Shown piece by piece: positions 27,515 to 36,171 of a stretch of 64,000 nt of DNA. The stretch lies in contig NZ_MRDH01000037.1 in NCBI RefSeq assembly GCF_002008225.1, positions 248,001 to 312,000 on the forward strand, in the 5' to 3' direction. The stretch is from Agrobacterium salinitolerans (GTDB lineage: Bacteria; Pseudomonadota; Alphaproteobacteria; Rhizobiales; Rhizobiaceae). Position 1 is the first letter of the stretch; the number at the start of each line of letters is the position of its first letter. A program made the position numbers and the translations under genes. The notes under the pieces were generated by a model. It was not told the origin of the DNA, ran no database searches, and was given only the letters and a program-made list of their open reading frames with translations.

Positions 27515-28656
27515 GCGCCATCCAGCCCTTGTCTCTGATCCCCGATTGCGGCGGGCTGATCCGCACGATTGCGCTTGCACTGCCCGCCTCTTTATTTGCG
27601 AAAAACAGGACCGCTGACTGTGTTTCACCGCTCATTCCGATCGGAAACCTGCTCTCGGCCCTGCCTGTAGATATCACCGCCGTTATCGTGATTGATCACG
27701 CCTGTCTCCAGTCGGCACGAGCCTGGCTCGGCAGCCTGCCAACACGCTGCAGCACGAATCTGATACCCCTTGCCGGAAACGACAGTGTTTCCCATCCATG
27801 GATACAGGATATGTTCCATGTACGTGCGGCGGATATTACGGCGGAATTCGTGCTGTTGGCAGAGAATGCCGTTGGCGCCAGCCTCGCCGAATATATGGGA
27901 GCGGCGACAACCCATTCCGATGTCGCCCTGGCAGGGGGCAACCAGCTTGTCGGCCCGGATTTTCGGCTGGTGGGCCATTCCAGCCTACGGGATGACAGGG
28001 GAATCGGAAGGAATGCGCCCATCCCTTCGCAGCGGTTGCGAAAGATTGAGGCTCTCGACGGCAGCAGCATTTTCAGTTTCGGATATCGGCCGGGCGATCT
28101 CGGTCAAATTCCGGCTTCTTCCGATTTTTCCGCGATGGAAACATGCGGAGCGGAGGTTGCCGATAAAAAAATGCACCAATGCGGCTTTCACGTTGACCAG
28201 TTCGTTTCCGTCACTGGTCTGAGAAGCGGCGGCCGGCCGCTATTGCTCCTCGCCGACCCCCTCGCCCATGGCGGATGCGATGCCCGCGCCGCAACGGAGC
28301 TTAAACGAAAACTGGACGCCTCGGCGCTTTGGCTCGCGCGGCAGGGCTTTGCGATCGAGCGCAATCCCATCCCGATTTCGCCGGCCATCGACACCAACAA
28401 ATGCCTGCCCAGACTTTACAACAATGTATTTCTTGAAAATGTCATACGTTCCGGTCAGAAACGGCCATTCGTCTGGATTCCGCATTTCGGCGATACCGAA
28501 CCGCTTGAGGAATTCGATGCAATGAACCGAAGAATTTGGGATGGATTCGGCTTTCAAACCATCGGCGTGAGCGGATGGAGCCACCTTTCCAGCCGCAACG
28601 GTGCGTTGCGTTGTGCGACAAAAATAATAAATCGCGGCCCGGACACGCGATTATGA
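27442..28656 (+). CDS. Guanidino-modifying superfamily hydrolase (peptidylarginine/agmatine deiminase-like)
   Basis: A 404-residue protein from the ATG at 27442, overlapping tfuA by 73 bp in another frame. No family name is certain, but the catalytic pattern of the guanidino-modifying enzyme fold is present in order: HPWIQDMF (D123), AGGNQLVGPDF (near residue 165), FHVDQFVS (H250, D252), NNVFLEN near 327 and RNGALRCATK (C391). Peptidylarginine deiminase uses WxQD, HVDEF and VHCGT in the same order; agmatine deiminase has similar blocks. The likely reaction is conversion of an arginine-type guanidine to citrulline, or amidino transfer. It is the last gene of the YcaO-TfuA set. The exact start is uncertain because no good ribosome-binding site is seen. 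Confidence 0.75.
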   Translation: METPEYDVFPAIGGKAAGREQNVLSAIQPLSLIPDCGGLIRTIALALPASLFAKNRTADCVSPLIPIGNLLSALPVDITAVIVIDHACLQSARAWLGSLPTRCSTNLIPLAGNDSVSHPWIQDMFHVRAADITAEFVLLAENAVGASLAEYMGAATTHSDVALAGGNQLVGPDFRLVGHSSLRDDRGIGRNAPIPSQRLRKIEALDGSSIFSFGYRPGDLGQIPASSDFSAMETCGAEVADKKMHQCGFHVDQFVSVTGLRSGGRPLLLLADPLAHGGCDARAATELKRKLDASALWLARQGFAIERNPIPISPAIDTNKCLPRLYNNVFLENVIRSGQKRPFVWIPHFGDTEPLEEFDAMNRRIWDGFGFQTIGVSGWSHLSSRNGALRCATKIINRGPDTRL

Positions 28657-28710
28657 ACAAAAAACCGTGCAATTTTGTCAATAAAGCTTCATAATACCCG
28701 TGGAAATTGT

Positions 28711-28730
28711 GTTGAATGTATACCTTCAAC
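28711..28730. promoter_or_regulatory. Inverted repeat upstream of the XRE regulator
   Basis: GTTGAA and TTCAAC are separated by 8 nt whose centre contains the palindrome GTATAC. It lies 52 bp before the XRE start codon in a strongly AT-rich gap, a usual place for an autoregulatory operator. No experimental motif is recalled to match it exactly. Confidence 0.4.
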
Positions 28731-28782
28731 AATATTAATTGATAATCATCGGATTTAAGAACCTCAAGCGGAGGAATTTGTA

Positions 28783-29220
28783 ATGCACGCCAAACTACCC
28801 AGCCCGATCGACGTCCATGTCGGCGCACAAATCAGAATGCGCCGCAAGTCGCTCGGCATGAGCCAGAGTGCGCTGGCCGGGCGATTGGGCATCACCTTCC
28901 AGCAGGTCCAGAAGTATGAAAAGGGCGCCAATCGTGTCGGTGCGTCCCGTCTGCAGGCCATCGCGTCGATTCTCGGCGTTGAGGTCAGTTCCCTGTTCGC
29001 CAACGCCACGCCCGATGGCGATCCGGCCAACCCGGCTCTTGGTACGATCAATGCCATGCAGACCTTCGTGGCCTCGAATGAAGGCTTTTCGCTCAACCAG
29101 GCCTTTTCGCGTATCAAGAGCGCCGCCGTGCGCAGAAGCATCGTCGCTCTCGTGACATCGCTTGCCGCCACTGAAGCGGCGGAAAACGCCGCCGCGCCGG
29201 CGGACAAAAACGGCGATTGA
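28783..29220 (+). CDS. XRE-family DNA-binding regulator
   Basis: A 145-residue protein; the ATG at 28783 follows GGAGG. Residues 12-66 form a Cro/C1-type helix-turn-helix (GAQIRMRRKSLGMSQSALAGRLGITFQQVQKYEKGANRVGASRLQAIASIL), given here as consecutive short segments of the family pattern. The C-terminal half is helical and ends in an Ala-rich, charged tail. Rhizobial relatives of this layout regulate surface and quorum-linked genes, but a specific match is not claimed. It lies 126 bp after the deiminase-like gene and may regulate itself through the repeat at 28711-28730. Confidence 0.85.
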   Translation: MHAKLPSPIDVHVGAQIRMRRKSLGMSQSALAGRLGITFQQVQKYEKGANRVGASRLQAIASILGVEVSSLFANATPDGDPANPALGTINAMQTFVASNEGFSLNQAFSRIKSAAVRRSIVALVTSLAATEAAENAAAPADKNGD

Positions 29221-29227
29221 CACAGGT

Positions 29228-29248
29228 GTGACGCTCGCGTGACGCTCG
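29228..29248 (+). repeat. Short tandem repeat GTGACGCTCG x2
   Basis: Two exact 10-bp copies with an 11-bp period lie just after the XRE stop codon and 67 bp before the next start. Helical phasing would suit a protein-binding site. It may be chance. Confidence 0.45.
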
Positions 29249-29314
29249 ATGTGGTCGAAAATGAACAACGCAACATCATCGCGTTTTCATAGTGTCGACT
29301 GTCGAGAGGGAATC

Positions 29315-29548
29315 ATGGCGGCGTCTACCACGGCTATACTTGAACAGGACAATGCGGACGAGATTCTGGCGCTCGGGCGGATGGTTTCCTATCTCTGCCA
29401 GCGCTCGAAATCTCTGGAACTGGGCATGTCGACCTATTTCCTGGAAATGGCGCTGTTGTCGCTGGCGCAGGACATAAATCAGCATGGCTTGCCGAACGCA
29501 GCTGCAGAGATGAACGGCAGCGGTTTGGCACACGCCGAACTACATTAA
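29315..29548 (+). CDS. Small helical protein, unknown function
   Basis: 77 residues from the ATG at 29315, which has GAGAGGG 4 nt upstream; an in-frame ATG at 29249 is less likely. The sequence (EILALGRMVSYLCQRSKSLEL, then STYFLEMALLSLAQDI) looks like two amphipathic helices, with no membrane segment or signal. It follows the XRE gene by 94 bp on the same strand and precedes a bidirectional terminator. Function is unknown. Confidence 0.6.
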   Translation: MAASTTAILEQDNADEILALGRMVSYLCQRSKSLELGMSTYFLEMALLSLAQDINQHGLPNAAAEMNGSGLAHAELH

Positions 29549-29673
29549 ACAACCGCATTTAAAAGACCGCGTCTGCAATTGCGCAGAGCTGCAGACATTT
29601 TTCGTCTGCGGTTCCGGCTGGGCTGAAACACACCGGACGCACCTATTTTATAAAATTTGTTCCTAGCGTTTGT

Positions 29674-29699
29674 CGAGGCCCGGTTTTTACCGGGCCTCG
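29674..29699. terminator. Bidirectional terminator hairpin
   Basis: CGAGGCCCGG and CCGGGCCTCG form a perfect 10-bp stem around a 6-nt TTTTTA loop between convergent genes (the small helical gene and xylG). The plus-strand tail ATTTATAT is only moderately T-rich. Confidence 0.75.
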
Positions 29700-29735
29700 A
29701 TTTATATCAAAGGTAAAGACTGGCAAATCCTGTTG

Positions 29736-30518
29736 TCAGACGACGACGGCGCCTGGACCCGCCACTGCGCCCGGCGGCACCTTGCCCAGAATGATCATGC
29801 CGAGAACCTCATCCTTGGTGACATCCTCGGTCCGCGCGTGGCCGACCACTCTGCCGTTCTTCATCACGAAGACCCTGTCGGCCAGATCGAAAACATCGTG
29901 AATATCGTGGCTGATGAGGAAGATGCCGATGCCCTGCCGTTTCAGCTCCTTGACGAGATCGCCCACCTGCGCCGTTTCCTGCGGCCCGAGTGCGGCCGTC
30001 GGCTCGTCCATGATGAGGATTCGGGCATCGAACAGAATGGCGCGGGCGATGGCGACGGATTGCCGCTGGCCGCCCGACAACGCCTTCACCGGCTCCTTGA
30101 ACCGCCGGAAATTGGGGTTGAGCCGCCCCATCACCTCGCGGGCCGAGGCTTCCATGGCGACATCATCGAGCGTGCCCCATTTCGTCTTCAGCTCGCGGCC
30201 GAGATAAAGATTGGCCGCCGCATCGACATTATCCGCCACCGCCAGCGTCTGGTAGATGGTCTCGATACCGTATTTCTTGGCGTCGCGGGGATTGCGGATA
30301 TCGGCATCCTCGCCATTGATGAGAATATCGCCGCCATCGCGCCGGTATGCGCCGGAGAGTATCTTGATAAGGGTCGATTTGCCCGCGCCGTTGTGGCCGA
30401 GAAGGGCGACCACCTCACCGGGGAAAAGATCGACAGAGGCGTTTTCCACCGCATGGATACCGCCGAAGGAAATGGAAATATTGCGCATTTCCACGAGGGG
30501 CGTGACTTGGTCCGTCAT
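29736..30518 (-). CDS. xylG: Xylose ABC transporter ATP-binding protein
   Basis: A 260-residue single-domain ABC protein with Walker [10 protein letters not shown], signature LSGGQRQ and Walker B ILIMDEP. It resembles the sugar-import ATPases of the CUT2 class, but has one nucleotide-binding domain instead of the two fused domains of E. coli XylG, as is common in rhizobial CUT2 systems. The ATG at 30518 follows GAGGAG and lies 18 bp after the permease stop codon. It powers uptake together with XylH and XylF. Confidence 0.9.
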   Translation of the reverse strand: MTDQVTPLVEMRNISISFGGIHAVENASVDLFPGEVVALLGHNGAGKSTLIKILSGAYRRDGGDILINGEDADIRNPRDAKKYGIETIYQTLAVADNVDAAANLYLGRELKTKWGTLDDVAMEASAREVMGRLNPNFRRFKEPVKALSGGQRQSVAIARAILFDARILIMDEPTAALGPQETAQVGDLVKELKRQGIGIFLISHDIHDVFDLADRVFVMKNGRVVGHARTEDVTKDEVLGMIILGKVPPGAVAGPGAVVV

Positions 30519-30536
30519 AGGAGTTCTCCTCGGTTC

Positions 30537-31850
30537 TTACTTGGCGCGGGCGCGGTAGATGGTGTCGAGCCAGACGGCGACGACCAGGACCACACCGACA
30601 ACGATGCGCTGGAAGGGCGTATCGATGCCCACCAGCACCATGCCGGATTGCAGCGACTGCATGACGAGCGCGCCGAGCATCGCGCCCGCTACGGTTCCGA
30701 CACCGCCGGCAAGCGAGGTGCCGCCGATGACGGCCGCCGCGATGGTGTAGAGCTCGTCCAGCTCGCCCTGGGCATTGGTGGCCGCGTTGAGGCGGGCGGT
30801 CGAGATGGCCGCGGCGATGGCGCACAGAACGCCCATCAGCGTGAAGATTTTCACCGTCACCCAGCGGGTCTTGATGCCGGCGAGTTCGGCTGCTTCCGGA
30901 TTGCCGCCGATGGCGAAGACATAACGTCCGAAACGCAACCTTGTGGCGATGAAGGTCATGACCGCACCGACGGCAAGCGCCATCAGTACCGGAATGGCGA
31001 TACCGTGCGAAATGAACAGGCCGCCTTCAGGCCAGGCGATGCCATTGGCATCGGCATAGTTGCGGGCGATGTTGATTGGCCATGGATAGCTGTTGACCAC
31101 CGCCACGAAACCGATGACGACGACGCAGCCGAGAGCTGCCAGAAAATATTCCGCCCAGACGGGCCGCAGCGGAAAACCGAAGCGGCGGCGTTGGTGGCGG
31201 GAATTGAGGATTGCCGCGATGATGGCGACGCAGGCTATGATCGCAGCGATCCAGCTCCATGTCGCGCCAATCGAGCCGCTGGTGCCGCCGCCCATCAGGC
31301 GGAAGGTGGAATCCATCGGCGCCACGGTGCGGCCGCTGGTGATGAACCATGTGCCGCCGCGCCAGACCAGCAGGCCGCCAAGCGTAACGATGAAGGACGG
31401 CACGTTCAGGAAAGCGATGATGGAGCCCTGCAGCATGCCGATGGCGCCGCCGACGAGAATCCCGACTAGAAGCGTGACGATCCAGGTAGCCCAATGTTCG
31501 AAACCGAGGATTTGCGGCAGGATTTCCGCCTGTGTGACGCCCATGATCATGCCGGAGAAACCGAGGATCGACCCGACCGACAGGTCGATATTGCGGGTGA
31601 CGATAACGAGCACCATGCCGGTCGCCATGACAGCCACGGACGCGGTCTGCACGGAAAGGTTCCAGAGGTTTCGCGGCGTCAGAAACAATCCGCCCGACAG
31701 GATATGAAATCCGATCCAGATCAGAAGAAGTGCACCCACCATGCCGAGCAGCCTGGTATCCAGCTCGGTGGCGTTGATGAAGCGCGTTATCGAGCCTGCT
31801 TTTTCCGTCTTTTGCGACGTTGTGGAATTGGATTGGGTCGTATCGGCCAT
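30537..31850 (-). CDS. xylH: Xylose ABC transporter permease
   Basis: A 437-residue protein with about ten hydrophobic segments; the ATG at 31850 follows AAGGAG. The CUT2 permease pattern is present (RNLWNLSVQTASVAVMATGMVLVIVTRNIDLSVGS in sections, and YAIGGNPEAAELAGIKTR in variant form, then GGTSLAGGVGTVAGAMLGALVMQ). The long form, with an insertion around residues 190-290, is typical of XylH rather than RbsC. It sits between xylF and xylG. A mosaic repeat lies in the 181-bp gap upstream. Confidence 0.9.
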   Translation of the reverse strand: MADTTQSNSTTSQKTEKAGSITRFINATELDTRLLGMVGALLLIWIGFHILSGGLFLTPRNLWNLSVQTASVAVMATGMVLVIVTRNIDLSVGSILGFSGMIMGVTQAEILPQILGFEHWATWIVTLLVGILVGGAIGMLQGSIIAFLNVPSFIVTLGGLLVWRGGTWFITSGRTVAPMDSTFRLMGGGTSGSIGATWSWIAAIIACVAIIAAILNSRHQRRRFGFPLRPVWAEYFLAALGCVVVIGFVAVVNSYPWPINIARNYADANGIAWPEGGLFISHGIAIPVLMALAVGAVMTFIATRLRFGRYVFAIGGNPEAAELAGIKTRWVTVKIFTLMGVLCAIAAAISTARLNAATNAQGELDELYTIAAAVIGGTSLAGGVGTVAGAMLGALVMQSLQSGMVLVGIDTPFQRIVVGVVLVVAVWLDTIYRARAK

Positions 31851-31875
31851 GAACTGCCGGTGCTCCTTACATCTT

Positions 31876-31976
31876 AGACCGTTTTCGTTTTTCCCTGAAT
31901 CGCGAAAACGCTCCAACGCTTTTTTCTGGCGCATCTCCGGACGGAAAACCGGGGCCCACTTTTCCTGGAAATGCTC
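31876..31976 (-). repeat. Rhizobial intergenic mosaic (RIME-like) repeat, copy A
   Basis: About 100 bp with several internal inverted repeats. Read on the minus strand it contains CATTTCCAGGAAAAG, then TTTTCCGTCCGGAGATGCG and GGAGCGTTTTCGCGATTC. The copy at 41430-41512 on the other strand keeps the same order with small changes. It lies between xylF and xylH, where it may affect transcript stability. Confidence 0.75.
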
Positions 31977-32031
31977 TAAAAGGCGCTGCGCCATGAGCCA
32001 TGGCGCAGCGCCCGAACCGGGACGTATTCGA

Positions 32032-33072
32032 TCAATCGCAGGCTTTGACGGTTCCGGCCTTCACACCCTGGCAGGCCGTTTCCTTTTTGATCCAGCCGGC
32101 ATCGATGACGACGTTCAGATTGTCCTTGGTGATGGCGATCGGCTTCAGGAAGACCGACTGCATCGTGACCTTCTTCGGGCCACCGTCAAAGGCCGTGACG
32201 CCCTTGATCTCCGTCATCTTCTTGCCGCCGGCCAGTTCCAGCGCGATGCCTGCCGCTTCCTTGCCGAGTTCACGGCTGTCCTTCCAGACCGAGACCGTCT
32301 GCGTGCCGAGCGCAACGCGGTTCAGTGCGGCGAAATCGGCATCCTGACCGGAAACGGGAACCGAACCGGCCATGCCCTGCGCGGCGAGAGCGGCGATTGC
32401 ACCGCCGGCTGTGCCATCGTTCGAGGCGACGACCGCATCGACCTTGTTGTTATTCTTGGTCAGGAACTGTTCCATGTTCTTCTGGGCATTTTCCGGCTTC
32501 CAGCCATCGGTATAGGCTTCGCCGACATTCTTGATCTTGCCGCCGTCAATGGCAGCCTTCAGCACTTCCTGCTGACCGGCGAACAGGAAGTCCGCATTCG
32601 GATCGGAAGAAGAGCCCTTGATGAAGACGTAATTGCCTTCGGGCTTCACCTTGAAGACTTCGGCAGCCTGAAGACGCCCGACTTCCTTGTTATCGAAGGT
32701 AATGTAGAAGGCGTTCTGGTTTTCGATCAAGCGGTCGTAACCCACGACCGGAATGCCTTCGGCAACGGCCTTTTCAACAGCCGGGCCAATCGCGTCGCTG
32801 TCCTGCGCCAGGATGATCAGCGCGTTGGCGCCCTGCGCGATCAGCGATTCCACGTCGGTCAACTGCTTTGCGGCGGATGATTGCGCGTCGGCGGAGATGT
32901 ATTTCGCGCCGGCCTTGTCAAGCGCCGCCTTGATGGCCGCCTCATCCGTTTTCCAGCGTTCTTCCTGGAAATTCGACCAGGAAACGCCGACGACGAGATC
33001 GGCCGCGATAGCCGCGGTATGCAGGGAAACGAGTACGGCTGTACCCGCCAAAAGCTTGGCAAAAGAATTCAT
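32032..33072 (-). CDS. xylF: Periplasmic xylose-binding protein
   Basis: A 346-residue protein; the ATG at 33072 follows GGGAGG. It has a signal peptide ([21 protein letters not shown]) and a ribose-binding-fold body typical of Xyl[59 protein letters not shown] and [23 protein letters not shown]. It delivers xylose to XylHG. It is the first gene of the operon and starts 84 bp after a perfect 25-bp palindrome that should be its operator. Confidence 0.93.
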   Translation of the reverse strand: MNSFAKLLAGTAVLVSLHTAAIAADLVVGVSWSNFQEERWKTDEAAIKAALDKAGAKYISADAQSSAAKQLTDVESLIAQGANALIILAQDSDAIGPAVEKAVAEGIPVVGYDRLIENQNAFYITFDNKEVGRLQAAEVFKVKPEGNYVFIKGSSSDPNADFLFAGQQEVLKAAIDGGKIKNVGEAYTDGWKPENAQKNMEQFLTKNNNKVDAVVASNDGTAGGAIAALAAQGMAGSVPVSGQDADFAALNRVALGTQTVSVWKDSRELGKEAAGIALELAGGKKMTEIKGVTAFDGGPKKVTMQSVFLKPIAITKDNLNVVIDAGWIKKETACQGVKAGTVKACD

Positions 33073-33155
33073 GATGTCCTCCCGGTAAGGGCGACGCCCC
33101 ACACCTCCATGCAGGAAAATCGCCCGGAAAAAGCTGCCGGTCTCTGTGGTTTCAC

Positions 33156-33180
33156 AATTTTCTCGACAGTCGAGAAAATT
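33156..33180. promoter_or_regulatory. Perfect 25-bp operator palindrome (ROK/XylR type)
   Basis: The arms AATTTTCTCGAC and GTCGAGAAAATT are perfect complements around one central A. The site lies between divergent xylF and the ROK regulator gene, 84 bp from the xylF start. Such operators are expected for xylose-responsive ROK repressors. Confidence 0.85.
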
Positions 33181-33303
33181 AATGTCAGAGATTCCCCATG
33201 CTGTCAACAACGGCTGCGGGCAGCATCCGGGTGCCTTGATCTTCGCTTTGGCATGCGCCATCAGAGCAGATCAGCACAACAGGAAAAAGGCCGTTCAGGG
33301 AGC

Positions 33304-34548
33304 ATGCCCCAGCCCATGTCCGCCATTGCAAGTACGGAACTGGTGCGCCAGAAAAACAGCCTGTCGGTGATGGCGGCGCTGCGCCTGCACGGCAGCCTTT
33401 CCCATACCGACATGTCGTCTTCCACCGGGCTTGCCTCCGCAACCGTGTCCGCCATCACCACCGAGCTTGAGCGGGCCGGTCTCATCCTGCGAAAAGAGCA
33501 ACTCGCCGCCGCCGGCCGCGGCCGGCCGCGCATTCTCTTCGGCCCGCGCGGCGCTTTCTGCCATGTCGCCATCATCATCATCTCTTCCGACAGCGTGCAA
33601 TATTCGCTGGTCGATTATGCCGGCAAGCTGGTGGACCGTTTCACCGAACAAAGGATTGCCGCTGAAAAAGGCACATTCGGCGGCGCGATCCTCGCCGGTC
33701 TCGCAAGACTTGCCGATCGCTCACGCATTGACCGGCACGATATCCTCCAGGTCTCGATCAGCAGCAAGGGGCTGGTGGATACGGCCACGGCAACACTCGT
33801 CTGGTCGCCGGTTCTCGGTGACGAAAGGATTGATTTCCAGCGGCTGGTATCCGGGGACGGCCGCATTCGCGTGACGCTGAACAACGAAACGCTGCTGGCC
33901 GCAAAAGCCATCTGGATGCGGGAGCAGGCAAAAGAAAACCCGGCGCCGGAGGCCCTCGTCACCCTCTCCCTCGGCCACAGCATCGGCCTTGGCATCGCCC
34001 GCGCGGCGCGCGGCGCAATCGAGGTCAGCGCCCCCAATTTCGGCCATATGCTGCATCTGGCCGACGGCGCGCTGTGCCGTTGCGGCACCAAAGGCTGCAT
34101 TGAGGCCTATTCCGGGTTTTACGCCATACTGCGTTCTGCTTTCGAAGCCCCGCCGCAGGCGGAACCGGCGAAATTCGTGCCGATTGCGGAGGTGGACAAG
34201 ATCGCCGCCTCGGCCCGCACCGGCGCCCGCATGGCGCGGTTCGCCTTTCGCACCGCCGGACTTGCGCTCGGCAACGGTCTTTCACGCCTCTTCAGTCTGC
34301 ATGGCCATATGCCGGTTTTCATCACCGGCCCGGGCACCCGCTATTTCGATCTTCTGGAAAGCGGCCTGCGCGACGGTCTGGCGCAATCGCAGGCGGTGCG
34401 TTTCGGCGGCATGCCGAAAATTGCCATAGCGCCCAACGAACCGGAACTGGTGTTTGAAGGGCATATGGAACACGCGCTTTCAGCCGCAGACGACTACATC
34501 CTGAGCGCCGACGGCCCGGAGAGACCGGTGAAGAGTTCAGGGAGCTGA
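33304..34548 (+). CDS. xylR: ROK-family xylose repressor
   Basis: A 414-residue protein. The ATG at 33304 follows CAGGGAG; a second ATG is at 33316. The N-terminal winged helix (SLSVMAALRLHGSLSHTDMSSSTGLASATVSAITTELERAGLIL, read in short blocks) is followed by a ROK sugar-kinase-like domain with the zinc motif CRCGTKGCIEAY near residue 258. Divergent orientation and the palindrome between the genes point to control of xylFHG; the symbol is by analogy. Confidence 0.87.
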   Translation: MPQPMSAIASTELVRQKNSLSVMAALRLHGSLSHTDMSSSTGLASATVSAITTELERAGLILRKEQLAAAGRGRPRILFGPRGAFCHVAIIIISSDSVQYSLVDYAGKLVDRFTEQRIAAEKGTFGGAILAGLARLADRSRIDRHDILQVSISSKGLVDTATATLVWSPVLGDERIDFQRLVSGDGRIRVTLNNETLLAAKAIWMREQAKENPAPEALVTLSLGHSIGLGIARAARGAIEVSAPNFGHMLHLADGALCRCGTKGCIEAYSGFYAILRSAFEAPPQAEPAKFVPIAEVDKIAASARTGARMARFAFRTAGLALGNGLSRLFSLHGHMPVFITGPGTRYFDLLESGLRDGLAQSQAVRFGGMPKIAIAPNEPELVFEGHMEHALSAADDYILSADGPERPVKSSGS

Positions 34549-34567
34549 CAGGGCGGCTGGCGGATTT

Positions 34568-36112
34568 TCAGGCGCGCTCCGCCACGGCTTCGGCCTTTTG
34601 CTCGCCGCCCGTCAGCATGGCCACGAATTCATCGAGACCGGCAGCCTCTTCCTTGCTCAGGCGCAGGCCCTGTTTCGTGCGTCGCCAGAGAATGTCCTCG
34701 GCCGCGGAGGCCCATTCGTGTTCAACCAGCCAGCGCACCTCGCATTCATAAAGCGTGCCGCCAAAATGCCGGCCGAGGCCGGAGACATCGGTGGCGCCTC
34801 CCAACAGTTCTGCAGCCTTCGTACCGTAGTTTCTGACAAGCCGCTCGGCATGGCGTCCATCAAGGAAAGGGTATCGGGAGACGAGCGCCCGAACCTGCGC
34901 CTCATATCTCTCAGCGCCGAAATCGCCACCCGGCAGGTGGGAGCCCGCCGTCCACGGCTTGCCCTTTTCGCCAATTGCCGCGCCGATCTTTTCCAGCGCA
35001 TGTTCCGCCAGCCGCCGATAGGTGGTGAGCTTGCCGCCGAAAATATTGAGGAGTGGAGCTTCACCCTCGGCCTCTTCAACCTTCAGCACGTAATCGCGTG
35101 TGGCTTCCTGCGCTTTCGAAGCGCCGTCATCAAAGAGCGGCCGTACGCCGGAATAAGTCCAGACAATGTCTTCCGGCCGAACGGGTTCGCTGAAATAGTC
35201 GCTGGCCGCGTTGCAGAGATAGGAAATTTCGTCTTCGGAAATGCGAACCCTGGCCGGATCGCCCTTGTAGTCGCGATCCGTGGTGCCAATCAGCGTGAAA
35301 TCGCGCTCATAGGGAATGGCGAAGATGATGCGGTTATCAGGGTTCTGGAAGAAATAGGCGCGCGGATCGGAAAACTTCTTGCGCACAACGATGTGGCTGC
35401 CCTGCACGAGCCGGACATTGTGCACGTCGTTGCGCCCGAAGACGCCGGAAAGCACAGTATCCACCCAGGGACCGGCAGCATTGACCAGCATGCGCGCTTT
35501 ATGCGTGGCCGAACGACCGGTTTTTTCGTCCAGCGTCTCGATGAGCCACAGCCCGCCTTCGCGCCGTGCGGAAACGACGCGCGTGCGGTTCATGATGGTC
35601 GCGCCGCGATCCGCCGCATCGCGTGCGTTGAGAACCACGAAGCGGGCATCATCCACCCAGCCGTCGGAATATTCGAAAGCCCTGGCGAAAGCCGGTTTCA
35701 GAGGCTTGCCCGCCGGGTCCTTGCGAAGATCGAGCGTGCGGGTCGCCGGCAAAAGTTTGCGGCCGCCGAGATTGTCATAAAGAAACAGGCCGAGCCGGAC
35801 CATCCAGGCCGGGCGCACGCCGCCTTTTTGGATTGGCAGGACGAAACGCATGGGCCAGATGACATGCGGGGCCATGGCCCAGAGGATTTCCCGCTCCATC
35901 AGCGCTTCGCGGACGAGGCGAAACTCGTAATGTTCGAGATAACGCAAACCGCCATGGATGAGCTTGGTGGCCGCGGAAGACGTGCCGGAAGCGAAATCGC
36001 CCTTTTCCGCAAGCGCCACAGAATAGCCCCTGCCCACGGCATCGCGGGCAATGCCGCAGCCATTGATGCCGCCACCGATGACAAAAAGATCGAAAATATT
36101 CTCGCCGGACAT
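34568..36112 (-). CDS. glpD: Aerobic glycerol-3-phosphate dehydrogenase
   Basis: A 514-residue flavoprotein starting MSGENIFDLFVIGGGINGCGIARDAVGRGYSV, the FAD-binding GxGxxG fingerprint; the ATG at 36112 follows GGAGG. Family blocks ASGTSSAATKLIHGGLRYLEHYEFRLVREAL and FGGKLTTYRRLAEHAL (both seen in sections) fit GlpD. It oxidises sn-glycerol-3-phosphate to dihydroxyacetone phosphate at the inner membrane and feeds electrons to ubiquinone. It stands alone; phased A-rich boxes upstream suggest DeoR-family (GlpR) control. Confidence 0.95.
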   Translation of the reverse strand: MSGENIFDLFVIGGGINGCGIARDAVGRGYSVALAEKGDFASGTSSAATKLIHGGLRYLEHYEFRLVREALMEREILWAMAPHVIWPMRFVLPIQKGGVRPAWMVRLGLFLYDNLGGRKLLPATRTLDLRKDPAGKPLKPAFARAFEYSDGWVDDARFVVLNARDAADRGATIMNRTRVVSARREGGLWLIETLDEKTGRSATHKARMLVNAAGPWVDTVLSGVFGRNDVHNVRLVQGSHIVVRKKFSDPRAYFFQNPDNRIIFAIPYERDFTLIGTTDRDYKGDPARVRISEDEISYLCNAASDYFSEPVRPEDIVWTYSGVRPLFDDGASKAQEATRDYVLKVEEAEGEAPLLNIFGGKLTTYRRLAEHALEKIGAAIGEKGKPWTAGSHLPGGDFGAERYEAQVRALVSRYPFLDGRHAERLVRNYGTKAAELLGGATDVSGLGRHFGGTLYECEVRWLVEHEWASAAEDILWRRTKQGLRLSKEEAAGLDEFVAMLTGGEQKAEAVAERA

Positions 36113-36171
36113 AGAGCCTCCACGACAGCGTCGGGGGGACCTCGTCCCCATCGTTGAAAGACAATTGCCAT

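Noticed and set aside
29295-29305. TCGAC-T-GTCGA, similar to the core of the xylose operator
   Set aside because: Only 5-bp arms match and the site lies before an unrelated small gene; likely chance.
29670-31469. 599-codon plus-strand frame opposite xylG and xylH
   Set aside because: His/Asp/Arg-rich pseudo-protein typical of antisense frames; the minus-strand ABC motifs are unambiguous.
34598-36157. 519-codon plus-strand frame opposite glpD
   Set aside because: Antisense shadow of a clear GlpD coding sequence.
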